DNA of 64,000 bases from Begonia masoniana (taxonomy: Eukaryota; Streptophyta; Magnoliopsida; Cucurbitales; Begoniaceae). Below are positions 11,313-24,007 of this stretch, piece after piece. Every line of letters begins with the position of its first letter. Position 1 is the stretch's first letter. The translations under genes were made by a program, and so were the position numbers. The notes under the pieces were generated by a model, which was given only the letters and a program-made list of their open reading frames with translations, searched no databases and was not told the DNA's origin. The stretch spans positions 636,482-700,481 of the forward strand of contig CM039509.1 of assembly GCA_022432975.1 (NCBI GenBank), written 5' to 3'.

Positions 11313-14300
11313 CCCGTTGTGAGACTTGAGATCTTATAGACAATTTTTTTTCTTTTTTAAAGCTAAGTGCTGTTAGATTTTGCATAACATGCATCTTTGG
11401 TTGTTAGTCTGTTGTTATGGCCTGGGGATGTGTTTTACGAACATAGGAAAAACGTAGAAGAAAAGAAAACTTGTGTGCATTGGGGACACCTTGTATGCAG
11501 GTGACAAATTGACATAGTAATGCAGTAGCAAGTGATAATTTTTTCTCAATTGTTAAAGTTTAGTCGGATTAAGTAAAATGCGAAATGCACTTGATATTTT
11601 ATTTTTCTTGGGAGTAGATGTATTTCTTTACCACCCAATATTATTTTATAAACGTTTCATGACTTGGAGATATATCGTTGGTGTTTACTTATGATTATCA
11701 GGGGGCATCAACCCTTGATAATATTGATGAATGGAGGTGGAAGTTAACTATGCTTCTTCGCAACAATGAGGAAAAAGAGATTGTTTCAAGGGAGAAGAAA
11801 GATAGACGTGATTTTGAGCATCTTTCAGCAATAGCAACAAGAATGGGTTTGCATAGGTATTTAAGTTGATAATGTTTTTTCTTGTTTCGTCATATTCGAC
11901 GTAACTTATCATTTGGATTCTTATGTCTGTTATTTTTGCAGTCGACAATATTCTAAAGTAGTAGCCTTTAGTAAAGATCCTCTTCCGAATTATCGGCCAG
12001 ATTTGGATGATAGGCGGCCACAAAGAGAGGTACTTTTATTAAATATTTTAAAATTTTTGTTATCCTGGCCTATAATATATATATTTCTACATTTGGACTG
12101 CTTTATGTGTAAACAATAGTAAGAATATCATAATTCTTGCTCTTTTATTGTTCGTGATATACTTAGCCTTTAATCGCTCATAGTGAAAATTTGAAATTAT
12201 TGTCGCTATTTCTTTCCGTGTGATACTAGGATCCTCCCTGATACAAACTAGCTTTTTATTTTCACAGGTGGTATTACCTTTTGGGCTTCAAAGAGATGTC
12301 GATGCTCATCTCAACTTATACCTTTCTAAAAAATCTATGTCTAAGAGTATAGGAAGCTTTTCAGACGATCCTTGGTCCATACATGGCATTGGTGGAAATA
12401 CTGCTTCTAATAATGTGCAGCAGGAGCCATCAACTACAAATAATATATTCAGGGAGAAGTTTCTTCAACGCATAAGTTTGCAAATGCGAAATCAGCAACA
12501 AAACTGGCAGGTTAATCGCACTTCAATAAATCTCAACATAGCTAATTACTAGTAATCCACCATACTTAATCATCTCAAGGGAACTGTGTTGAATACTCTC
12601 CACGACTGATTTACATTATAGTATAATCTCTTTAGCTGCAGTTTTCAACTATCTCGATTGCTATCTGTGTCATATCTAGTATTCGAGACTTCTATATTTT
12701 CCTATGTTGCTTTACAATTCAGTTTCAGGCAATGATTTAGAAATTATGACAGAAGAAATATTAGCTGTTGCCTTGTTTCTTCTTATATTTTTGTAAGTTG
12801 GTCGAACTTTGTACAAAAAAATTGCTTTATAACTATTTGTGCCAAAAAATGTCATGTACTTATTAAACTTTAGACAGTGATATACTTAAATTTATAGTTG
12901 AAGTTAGTTTTCCTGATTAGGATGGGTCATTTTAAAACTTTCTTCAGTTTCTCTCTTTCAAAACTTTCCTAAGTTTCTCTCTTTTAAAACTTTCCTAAGT
13001 TTCTCTCTTTCTCAATTTGAATCGAACTTTATAGTAATGTTTATGATTGGAATCCACCTCTACGTTTTACTTATGCAAGAAGGAAGCAAGGCAAACTGAA
13101 GGATTGAGATATGTTGTGTTTTTATTGATTTTTCTTTATATGAGAGTTATATGCTTTATTTGTTATGTGTAGTAGGGGTAAATGAGATAACACACTTTAT
13201 AATTCTGTTAGAGATGGCAATTAAAGGCAGAGGCAATTATGCTGAATTTTATGATTGTGTGATGGAGAGTTGCAGATTCTCTGGAATCTTTCTGCATTGA
13301 TTTTCTTCTGGTTAAATACAATTAGCTACTGTTAATGTTCTTCTGGGTTGTTGTGCAGACTAACTGTTAATTAGATGCAAACGATATCGTATATTGTTTT
13401 TTAGCCATTTTACTTTTCTTGTTTCTGTAAATGAGTTTGTTTCATTTTTAATACATCATTAGGTTGAACCTAATTATTGCAATTTTCACTGACTTGGGCA
13501 TTATTGTGTAAAATTAAAAAGTTGGATTTTTCCTGGAAGTTTTTTGTCAGCTATTCAGTGTGGGCATTTATTCTTTCTTAATCTTCATCTGCTAAATATG
13601 ACTACAATTTTTTTTCAAATCCTTGAATATGTTTTCAATTGTCATAATTATACAGGATTCTCCCGAAGGCCAAAAGATGGATGAATTTCGTAGAAGTCTC
13701 CCTGCATTCAAGGAGAAGGATATGCTGTTGAAAGCCGTTGCAGAAAACCAGGTAGATTGAATTGTTTGAAATCAAGGCTGTTTTTCCCTCTACTCTCTAC
13801 ACGTATGGGAAGTTTCTTGGTTGTACCTCATTATTATAACTTATAATAATATCCTATATTAGACTTTTGGACATTATGGGATTAAAATATAACCTTTGAA
13901 GAAAATGTGGAGTTCTTTGATAAAACTGGTAGAGAGATGCTACCTTTAGATTTTTTCATGTATTTCCAATTCTCCTTCCTTTTTCTCTAAACTTGAATGT
14001 TTTTATCAAATCAGCATACCCATGCAAATGCAAGTTCCTTGTGTAAATTATTTCGTTGATGTTTAATATCTTTAGATATATAGGTAAACTGTGTTGGACA
14101 TATTGAAAGAGTGCAGACTTTAATTCCCCTAATTAGGTTGTGTGGCAGTATTTAATGCTCTAGGCTAGTATTAATGAAATAGAATAATTATGTTCTCTTT
14201 CTCAACAAATTTACATAATGACTATTGCAGGTGGTTGTTGTCTCTGGTGAAACTGGCTGTGGCAAAACGACTCAACTTCCCCAATATATTCTAGAATCGG

Positions 14301-17300
14301 AAATTAATGCTGCCCGTGGAGCTTTGTGTAGCATAATTTGTACCCAGCCAAGACGAATATCAGCAATGTCTGTATCTGAAAGAGTTGCTGCAGAGCGTGG
14401 AGAAAAACTGGGAGAATCTGTAAGTTTCTAGATACAAGTTTTTAGCTCTTGTCAGACCTTAGTTTGATCCTTTTGCTTATTACACTGATTGTAATTAACT
14501 CACTCCTTTTGAAGGTTGGTTACAAAGTTCGATTGGAAGGAATTAAAGGGAAAGATACCCGTCTTCTGTTTTGCACCACCGGTGTATTATTGAGGAGATT
14601 ACTCGTTGACAGAAATTTAAAAGGTGTTACTCATGTTATTGTTGATGAGATTCATGAGCGTGGAATGAATGAAGGTATTTTTTGATATCAAAAGTTTTCT
14701 TCCTCCATTTTGAATGTTGAGTATAACTGTTGTTGGATTTCTGGCAGATTTTCTTCTGATTGTACTGAAGGATCTTCTACCTCGTCGACCTGAGTTGAGG
14801 TTGATTTTGATGAGTGCTACCTTAAATGCAGAGCTTTTCTCTTCTTATTTTGGTGGTGCTCCTAAAATCCATATTCCTGTAAGTAAAAACTATAACGAGC
14901 ATCATTTAGATTAAAATTGCTAATACCGATGTTTATATGTTGTGAATAACAATGAGACCTAGTACCAAGAATGGTTGAGATTATATATGTTGTGAATAAC
15001 AATGAGACCTAGTACCAAGAATGGTTGAGATTAAAATTGCTAATACTGTGAATAACAATGAGACCTAGTACCTAGACTCGTCGAGGTCAAAACATGTATC
15101 AAGATCAATTTTTTAATGAACAAATCAAGGAAATTAATTGTTATGGTGATACAAATCTAAGATTTTGCACTTTTGAAATTAAAAAAAAAAATCCAAAACG
15201 AATCCTTGCCTTTTGAGACTTCCAAGTTTCGTCGTTAACTTTTGACTATTGTCAGGGTGAGTTTGTTTATCGGCTTTTGTGTATTAGTTTTGTTTTTTAT
15301 TTGGTTAGTAAATTTGTATTAATGTATGAAGTGTATTATGTAAGGAAGAGAGCAACAAAAATGCAACAAGTCCACTAGAAAAAAAGAGAAAGTTTGACCT
15401 TTTGCTTCTTTTTTATATTAGCAAAAGTCAAAAGCAAATTATTTCAAACGAAGTCATTTTTTCCAAAGTGAGAGTGGCAGAATCAAACCTTATTATGGAT
15501 GCATCAACACCAGATCGGTGTTCTATAGGACTGGTTTCACTGAAAAGAACTAAACAACTAGAGTCATGAATAGCCAGAAATTCGAAGTTTAGTTCTATGT
15601 AAATCCTATTCTTCCTTAACAATTCCTCATCTTCCCTTATATTCAAAAAATGGGAAGTATTAGGATGTACAATTGAACTAGAAAAATTAATTATTAATTT
15701 CTTATCCTTTCTAAACTTTTAACCCACTTTTTGACTCTGCTGAGTTAGCTTCCTTTAAAGCCATTTTTCTTCTTCATGCATACGTAAACCATATGAGAGG
15801 TGTATCAATTCCCTTGTCCAAAAATTCGCCTTGTTCTCAAGGTAAAAGCCTGGAAAATGGTTTTAAATGTAATAGAAATCCTCCCATGTAGCATCACAGA
15901 ATGGGAAATCCCTCCCTCTCCTTAAAAAGATGGGAATAGAAATCCCTCTCCTTTTCCTCTAATGTCAGCCAAACCCCAACCATTGACGTCAAACTTATGT
16001 AACTGATTTCTTCAGATTCTATAAGTTAGCCACAGAATGAAAAAAATTAAGTCTCCTCTACTGGCAGCATACATCAAGATAATTGATGCCGATGGATCTC
16101 CACTGCCAATAAACTCTCTTCCAACTTATGCGGCTTGGCCTGAAATTACGACTACAAAGTACCATCAACGGTTTAGGTTGGCGAGGGCAATAATTCGGAG
16201 GGAAGTTCTATGGCCAGTTCCAATTCATCAACTGAAAGCTTGCTTTTAGAGCTTATCCTAACTTTTTCCGCTTGCGAGACATCCAACACCAGTTCTGGTC
16301 ATTTTTAATTATGAATGTCATGCATGACCTTGTGTTTATCATAATTTAGTTCCCTCACACGTATAAATTTTATGCCATTATACCTGTCTTTAGAAACCAA
16401 TTGTTTTCTCTAGAACATGAGATGAACTACCTATTATCCCATAGGACTTCCACCAACGAACCATTCTAAATTAAGCCATATACTTTGAAACCAGAAAGGA
16501 TCCTTTCCTCTTACCGTAACTACCCCCTGAAGATCAGTGGGGGCCTTATGGGAAGGGGCACGAGGAAGTAATCAATGACCGACACCCCTGCGCATCAAGA
16601 AATCTGTCAAAACAAGTTCTCAGTGAACCTATCATTAGTCCACGCGAGATCAATCAAATGCTAACAATTGACTACCTTAGAAAATTGTTATATCTCTGAA
16701 AGTCCACTCTTTCCCAATCGACTCTCTCAAAGCAAAAATGACCATATTAAAATCCGTTCCGATGCATCACTGACTCTGCTTCATAATTCTCTACTTCTGT
16801 GAAAATCATGAAATTATAATTAATAAGTTGTCATGTGTGTTTGCAAAAATTCAAATTACCGCATAGATGGTACTTGTATGGGCAATGTTTGGGTGCTTTT
16901 ACACTTTCTTTATTTTCTAATTCTTTTTTTTTTTTAAAGAAAGTAGAACTAGAAGAAAGTTTCAAAAGTCAATAAAAACCCTTATAAAATGGCAATTTGA
17001 TTAAAATTCTTATGCCATACACTTTTAAATGTTGGTCGGAGTAGGGGTATCTCTTGGTAATTGTTGAGAATGAAGGAAGGATTAGAAACTTAAGAAATAA
17101 TATTGCTGAGATGACATAGTTTGTTATGGTATTTGGGGGTGTTTTGTCAGCTAAGGAGTAGGAAAGAGATATACATGGAAAGAAGGTAAGAATGAAGGTT
17201 ATCATTGATCATTTTCATCAATGTTGAAGTAGAGAGATAGAAGTAAAGGTAATTTCCGGGTTAATGATATTGTTCCAGGCTTGTGGTTAGTTTATTTAGA

Positions 17301-20300
17301 ATATAATTTCTGAGTCTTTTGCATTCTTGCTGAACTTGTGGTAGTTTTTCAATGTTCACTATGCATCAATAAGATTCGTCAAAGTTTAATAATATCGATT
17401 GATAGTTGCACATGTAACTATCTATTTTTTTTTTCTGTTACATCTGAAGTGCCAATTGTACATTTTTTAGCATGTTTATTTCATCGGGTATGGTAATTTT
17501 TTTACTTAATTGGCCATTCACACCTGTGTTTTTTAGGGTTTTACACATCCTGTGCGAGCCCACTTTTTGGAGAATATCCTGGAAATGACGGGCTATCGGT
17601 TGACACCCTATAATCAAATTGATGACTATGGTCAAGAAAAGGTTTGGAAAATGCAGAAACAAACTCAATCTCTTAAAAGAAGGAAGAGCATGATAGCTTC
17701 TTCCATTGAGGTAAATGAGCTTCACAATTCTTCTGCATCTCCATCGCTCTTGTTGTACATTTGAGCATTTTTTTCTTCATTGATTTATCTTCCTTCATTG
17801 TACCCATTTCAGGATGCGCTAGAGACTGCTGATTTTAATGGATATAGCCCTCGAACTCGCGAGTCTCTATCCTGCTGGAATCCTGATTCCATTGGTTTTA
17901 ACTTGATCGAGCATGTTCTTTGTTACATAAGCCAGAAAGAAAGGCCTGGTGCAATTTTGGTATTTATGACTGGTTGGGACGACATAAACTGTTTAAAGGA
18001 TCAGCTCCAATCTCACCCCTTGTTGGGGGATCCTAGCAGAGTTTTGCTGCTTGCATGCCATGGTTCTATGGCCAGCTCTGAGCAGGTTACATAATCTCTG
18101 AATCTCCTTAATTCTATTGATATTTATATGTGCATTTAAAAAGAAATCTTCATCAAATTTGTTTATTGACTTAATTTTCTGACGTTTTGGCCCGCAGAGG
18201 TTAATATTTGATAAGCCTGAAGATGGAATACGGAAAATAGTCCTAGCGACCAACATGGCTGAGACTAGTATCACCATCAATGATGTGGTTTTTGTAGTTG
18301 ATTGTGGAAAAGCAAAGGAAACATCATATGATGCACTGAATAACACTCCTTGTTTGCGTCCATCTTGGATATCAAAGGCTGCAGCACGGCAAGTAAGAAA
18401 AATTGCACTGTTCATGTTTTATCTTTTGTAGTTTGTTAAGGTGACAAAATAAGATGACCTTGTGAACTTTTGATGATGATGACCTTGTGACCTTGTGAAC
18501 TGTTTCCTGTTAGGAACATTGCTGAAAAAACTTTTCAATGGTGGTCGTTTAGCTTGCCTATGTTCACATTTGTGGTTTTGGTGGTATTGTTTTTGTAAGT
18601 TTTCTTTGATTAAAACAAGAAGAAAATGTTTTCTGATGAGAACTGTGTAAAGTTCCTGAGTTGCTTATTTGGCGGCAGTTTACTTACTATCATTATGAAA
18701 ATAATATGGAGAGGATCTTGTATCAAAGAAAGGAATTCTTTTAATGTTTACATCTATTTCTTGCACAAGCTTCTGTTTGCATTATTACAAATTAGATATA
18801 ACTCAATGTTTACATCTATTTTTAGAGAAAAGGAAGAGCTGGACGGGTTCAACCTGGCGAGGCTTTTCATCTGTACCCAAGATGTGTATATGATGCTTTT
18901 GCTGATTATCAATTACCAGAACTTTTGAGAACGCCATTACAGTCTTTGTGTTTGCAAATCAAAAGCCTGCAACTAGGAAGTATTTCAGAGTTTCTAGCAA
19001 AGGCATTGCAGTCACCTGAACCTTTATCGGTAAATTCAGTGTTGGTTTCATTATCAAACATGTGTGGAAGATACTTAGCTGGCTAGGTTTTGAAGTTTTA
19101 GTTTCAGGTTCTCTCTACTCTATTCTTTATGCCTTCTGATGCAGTAAAAAGCTGAATTTTTTTTTTTTTTTTTAGGTTCAAAATGCTGTTGAGTATTTGA
19201 AAACTATCAGAGCATTTGACGAGAAAGAGAATCTGACAGTGCTAGGTGGACATCTACTTTCCTTCCCTTGCTATCGCCTTCAGATAAATTTTTTGTACTG
19301 CTGGCTATGCACTCCATTACCATATGAGATGTATCTGCAAGACGTGCGCATCATTTTGTGGGTATTTATAATTTTGGAAACTAAAATATTGTAATGGAGT
19401 GAAAGTAAAGGGAGTGAGAGGAGTATAAAGTTTTCTTCTCCTCCCATAACAATTATATTGTTTTTTTTTTCCAATACATAGTAGTTGTGCTATTTGTTTT
19501 GCAGAAAAAAGAAAAATAACATCAGGGTTTAAAATTGTACAGGTCGCCACTTATCAATGCTTCCAGTGGAACCTAAGCTTGGAAAAATGCTCGTGTATGG
19601 AGCTATTTTCAACTGTCTAGATCCAATAATGACAGTTGTTGCTGGTCTTAGTGTAAGAGATCCTTTCCTAATGCCATTCGATAAGAAGGACGTAAGTTTG
19701 CTTACACTCTGTTCTCTCCAGTTTAGTCCTTTGGTAATGGCTGTCATTCCATTTTTCCTCTGTTTCGTCTTTTCTTCATGTGGCATTTCACTTATTCATT
19801 TTAGAGGCAGGATTCAGTTTAACCTTTTCTTCTTTCATCAGCTTGCGGAGTCGGCAAAATCTCAATTTGCAGGTCGCGATTGTAGTGACCATATTGCGCT
19901 TGTGAGAGCTTATGAGGGTTGGAAAGATGCTGAAATGCGGCAATCTGGTTTTGAGTATTGTTGGAGAAATTTCCTTTCTGCTCAAACTCTAAAAGCCATA
20001 GACTCTTTGAGAAAACAGTTCTTTTTTTTGCTTAAGGATTCTGGTTTGATTGATAACACTTCTCAAAACTACAACATGTGGGGCCATGATGAACATCTAA
20101 TCCGTGCAGTTGTCTGTGCGGGGCTTTTCCCAGGAATATGCTCCGTTGTGGTGAGCTATTTAGATCCTGGCATTCACGGTCTTATTTTCTCATTTTTAAC
20201 AATCGAGGTTTTGGTTATACTTTTCCCTGAAGATGTGTTTAACTTAAATACTATTTGATTGGTGAACTTCTAATAAATTGTTTGGTAAAACTTATTCTAC

Positions 20301-22207
20301 AAAGAAGTTTTTTAACTAAGGATAAGTTGGGTATTACGTGATTTGATGACAAGTTAGTTGTTTGTTAGTTTGTTGAGAGTTTTTAGAGGAACTTAGAGTT
20401 AGTAAGAGAGAGTTATTGTAGATGGGAAAATAGTGTAATTTATTATGTTTTTTGATGTTAAAGAAAAAGAGTGTTCTAGATGGTAGTTCTTGTAAAAGTT
20501 GTAATCCGAATCTGAAGTTTTGCAAGATTTGTTGCTAGGTCTGTAATCGTAGTTTGTTAATAAAAAAGTGTATTTATCTAAGTTAATGGCCAATCACACA
20601 TCAGTATTCTCATCTTCCCAAAATCCCTATTTTTGGGAGTCAATTTTGTCATTACCTGTGTACGATGATCAAAAATAATTTTAAAGCTGCCTTCTGAACT
20701 AACTTAAGGTTTAATGTTTTCAAATTTGAGTTTGTGTATTCATTACATCTAACCAAAAGAAAAGTTGCATATAGGCTATGGCTCGGTTCCGCTGTATTAA
20801 TTTGGTTAGGATGATTTCTTTATACTGGGCGCTGAGTAATGCTTATGTATGGCAGAACAAAGAGAAGTCGATAACATTGAAAACAATGGAGGATGGTCAA
20901 GTTCTTCTATATTCTGTGAGTCTCTATATGTTTTCAGCTGGTTGATGTAATCTCTAAACGTCTATTCCAATATCCATCTTTGAGGCTATTTCTAATTGGA
21001 AACATAAAAGGATGGAGATTCTCTTCATTCATACTAGAAGCTACCTAGAGTGCTCAAAAGTTTTGTTTCAAACATGATCTAAGAAGCGATGACGAAATAA
21101 GATAGAGGGACAGTCTATTTGTCTGTTTTTTTTGTCTGAAAAATCATTCTGAAGTCAAATTGCTTTCTCATCTTATCTGTTAATATTCATGTTTGTGATC
21201 AATTGAAATTTTTCTATTTTCTGTTATTTGATTTCATTAGGTGGTTCTTATTATTTATTAATTTAACAGAGTTCTGTGAATTCATCGATACCCAAAATTC
21301 CATACCCGTGGCTCGTGTTTAACGATAAAGTGAAAGTGAATTCTGTTTTCCTTCGGGACTCTGCTGGCGTGTCGGATTCTGTTCTACTTTTGTTTGGGGG
21401 TAGCATTTCCAGTGGCGGACTAGTAAGCTTCTCTTATCTTTGGCTTTGCTGATTGCTTCAGTTGTGTTATTATTCTCTTGAGTCTATTTCTCTCTTCAAT
21501 TCCCTTCTTAAACTGTCGCATTGTTTTGCTAGGATGGGCACCTTAAAATGCTGGAAGGGTACTTGGAGTTTTTTATGAAACCTGATTTGGCTGAAACTTA
21601 TTTGAGTTTAAAAAGAGAACTGGAGGAATTGATTCACAAAAAGGTACGTTTGAATTTGAATTTCATTATTCTTGAACTATCGTGTCGGATGAACCATGTC
21701 AAAAGTTACAGATCTTTTTTATTTTTTATTTCCTTTCAGCTTCTGAATCCGAAGTTAGATTTACAGTCGCATGTTGAGCTTCTGTCTGCAGTGAGGTTGC
21801 TAGTCTCAGAGGATCAATGTGAAGGTAGATTTGTTTTTGGTCGAAAGGCATCATTACGGTCGACGAAGGTGTCAAAGGAGAGACAATCTGGGGGCGGTGG
21901 AGATAACTATAAAAATGAGCTTCAGACAGTTCTTGCAAGAGCAGGACATGAAATTCCCACTTATAAGACAAGACAACTAAAAAACAACCAGTTTCGATCT
22001 ACAGTTATCTTCAATGGTTTAGATTTTGTTGGCCAGCCCTGTAGTAACAAGAAACTTGCAGAAAAGGAGGCAGCCGGTGTGGCGTTGCTATGGCTGAAGG
22101 GCGAGACTCATTCACCTTCGCAAGATATTGGCAACATCTCTCTAATTTTAAAGCCGAGCAAAAATAAACCGACAAAGGCTTCTACTCGTGGTGCCAAATG
22201 GAGTTAA
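10152..22207 (+). CDS. DExH3: DExH-box ATP-dependent RNA helicase, DExH3-like (1,203 aa, 19 exons)
   Basis: Exons: 10152-10535, 11702-11856, 11942-12029, 12268-12510, 13656-13751, 14231-14419, 14515-14674, 14748-14878, 17537-17710, 17813-18085, 18198-18392, 18826-19029, 19176-19245, 19543-19691, 19842-20150, 20856-20915, 21270-21422, 21533-21643, 21740-22207. All junctions are GT-AG and the frame stays open. Walker [11 protein letters not shown] is near 328, the DEIH box at 429-432, SATLN in exon 8 and motif VI QRKGRAGR at 696-703. HA2 and OB-fold regions follow, and a double-stranded RNA-binding-like domain lies near 1104-1169. This is the DHX36/DHX9-like DEAH architecture, and the length matches Arabidopsis DExH3. 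The N-terminus is Ser/Arg-rich and low in acidic residues, so an organelle transit peptide is possible. Intron 8 (14,879-17,536) is unusually long and carries transposon debris. No damage is seen in any catalytic motif. Confidence 0.93.
11282..11308. repeat. (TC)n microsatellite in helicase intron 1
   Basis: About 13 uninterrupted CT units within intron 1. It is a likely length-polymorphic marker. Confidence 0.85.
12934..13010. repeat. Three tandem copies of a 25-26 bp unit in helicase intron 4
   Basis: The unit AAAACTTTCCTAAGTTTCTC plus CTTT occurs three times in a row. The first copy has TTCAG where the others have CTAAG. It lies far from both splice sites. Confidence 0.8.
14935..15074. 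repeat. Tandem 50-bp repeat near the 5' end of helicase intron 8
   Basis: A unit containing TGTGAATAACAATGAGACCT and AGTACCAAGAATGG occurs twice in full (14941-14990, 14991-15040) and once in part (about 15,047-15,074). Confidence 0.8.
15634..15845 (-). mobile_element. Ty3/gypsy-like 3'-end relic in helicase intron 8 (antisense)
   Basis: On the minus strand this reads CCTTGAGAACAAGG, then a GAATTTTTGGACAAGG block, then GATACACC, and later AATTGTACATCC and GAATATAAGGG. The same ordered blocks occur on the plus strand at 39,058-39,305 inside the MYB4R1 gene. A LEDxV-like C-terminus just before an LTR is typical of Ty3/gypsy pol. The surrounding intron (about 15,240-17,400) probably holds more of the same degraded insertion, but I cannot set its ends. 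Confidence 0.55.
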
Positions 22208-22747
22208 TATCGGTCTACGAAGATCAAAATGGCAAAATATGACAAACCCGTTTTTCTGCAGTTCTCGAACGATCAGCAAAGCCTTCGAAATCCATTTTTT
22301 GATTGGACGGCCAGGTGAGTTCAACTCTACCGGCCATTTCATGTCATTGAGGGTGTCATCAAGACAGCAATGTTGTATGCATGCTCACATTTCAACCTCC
22401 ACCCTACTGTTGGGAGTGGAGTTCTGTTTAGCTGGAAATAAGAGGTAGATTTTTCTCGGCAATGGATGTAATAGCAGCCTGGTCCGATTACCCAGTTAGC
22501 TACCCTGGTTGTATATTTCTGGTGTTACAGGGAAGAAGGCATAATAGGAGTAGTTATAGGAGAAGAAAAAGATGAATTAGTGGAAATATAGAGTTAAAAT
22601 AAACAAATGCAATTCCTTGTTTGTGGAGGAATGTTGCATTCTTTGTTATAAATCTATAATTTAATTGGAAATTTAGACTGTTTATTTTCTAGGAACTCTA
22701 TTTCTTGTGATATTCATGGAACACAGGAAGATCTGATTGTCTTTTCA
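22208..22747. other. Helicase 3' UTR and downstream spacer
   Basis: Sequence after the TAA at 22205-22207. There is no further open frame of interest. The poly(A) site is not evident; AT-rich stretches occur at 22,640-22,690. Confidence 0.5.
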
Positions 22748-22822
22748 ATAAGTACCTTCACCGAGGACCTCCCGTTTCAGGTACCTATCTGCTACTTTCT
22801 TAGATATATCTAGCTCAGCCAT
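22748..22822 (-). pseudogene. Broken copy of CDKD (CDK-activating kinase) first coding exon
   Basis: From an ATG at 22822 the minus strand encodes 25 residues that match the conserved N-terminus of plant CDKD kinases: [17 protein letters not shown] is recognisable, including the start of the glycine-rich ATP loop. Similarity ends at the tyrosine codon and a stop codon follows at once, so the exon is truncated. A second, longer copy lies at 35,914-36,018. Upstream of the ATG both share GAGGAATTAC (plus strand). No other kinase exon is visible nearby. It cannot make a kinase. Confidence 0.78.
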
Positions 22823-23103
22823 GGCCGTCACTGAGGAATTACTCTGGGTAACTACTACACAGAAATTTCTAGTCCGATCACTTCCCTAAGAGAATTTGCA
22901 AAAGCTGGAGCTCGTCCATGAGATGGTCTGCTTCTGCTTCCTTTGTCAGCAGGGAAAAAAAAGCCGTTGGAGCTCACTGATTTTGATAATGGTTTATTTT
23001 ATTTGTCGTTGTGGTTGTTAAATGTTTGCTATTACTAATTTTAATTTATAATTTAATTAAGGTTACGCTCTCAACTCCTGCTTCCTCTCTCATATGATGT
23101 TAC
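22823..23103. other. Spacer between the CDKD fragment and the copia element
   Basis: A 281-bp stretch with no gene seen. It may be part of the CDKD 5' region (possible 5' UTR intron) into which the copia element inserted at the GTTAC ending at 23103. Confidence 0.4.
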
Positions 23104-23607
23104 CGGAAGCATTATAAAACGGTAAATACTATTCAATACTTTTATCTCATTATAACGTTGTTAATTCAACCATTCTTGTTAAATAGAAAATACAATTATA
23201 TAATCTGTACTAACCTTGATCCATCGCTTAATTGTATTTTGTTTTGATGTTGCGGAATACTGTTTTCTCTCCTTAAACCTTTCGTCCTTAAGTTTTCTCT
23301 TTGATGATACAGAGATAGATATTAATTGATTAGATTCTCTAGTTGGAATGAAGAAGAAGACAACCATTCAAAGACAACCCTCCATACTTACCATTTCCCT
23401 TATGTCTCTTCATTCATACCTGTTCAATCATACCTCTTCAGCTATAATATATATGATCTTAATGAGACTAAGGAGAAATAATTCAAACCCAATTGACCTT
23501 ATTTCTTTTATACTCAACAACCATCACATTGAATACTTTAATATAAAGTCAATGTAACTATAATTTACATGAGCCACAAATTGATTATTAATAAAAATAA
23601 TCTAACA
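23104..23607 (-). repeat. 3' LTR of the first copia element
   Basis: On the minus strand it begins TGTTAGATTATTTTTATTAA. The outer end reads as the complement of CGGAAGCA where the other LTR has TGAAAGCA, so the terminal CA has mutated. A purine-rich AAGTGAGAGAT tract precedes it, at about 23,608-23,619. Confidence 0.9.
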
Positions 23608-24007
23608 ATCTCTCACTTGGCTCATGTTACGAGATCTCAACTCCTTTCATTTAATCCGGTTTGGATTAAAAAAAAAATATCACAATTTGTAATCCACAAC
23701 TTAATAGTGTACCATAATGTGAATTAACCAAGTTACCTTTCATAACGAATTGAGAAATTAAATCATGGCAGACACAAGTTATTTGGCAACATGATTCTTT
23801 CAATGTATCACATATTTCTCAAATCATTATAACTTTAATTGAGGAAACACTTTAACTTTTTACTTTACATTTCATAAAGTATCACATGTCATTTGCAAAT
23901 AACTATAATGTGCACACTATAATACAAATAACATGATACATACAAAAATATGGCCATAATGAATTCAAAGATGTTCACATAACACAAATTATACTATCAT
24001 AAACATA

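Noticed and set aside
16037..16249. 70-codon plus-strand frame in helicase intron 8
   Set aside because: It has no family resemblance and sits in transposon debris. It would disrupt the helicase if included.
18626..18928. 100-codon frame across helicase exon 12
   Set aside because: Wrong frame relative to motif VI (QRKGRAGR), which is read correctly by the spliced exon 18826-19029.
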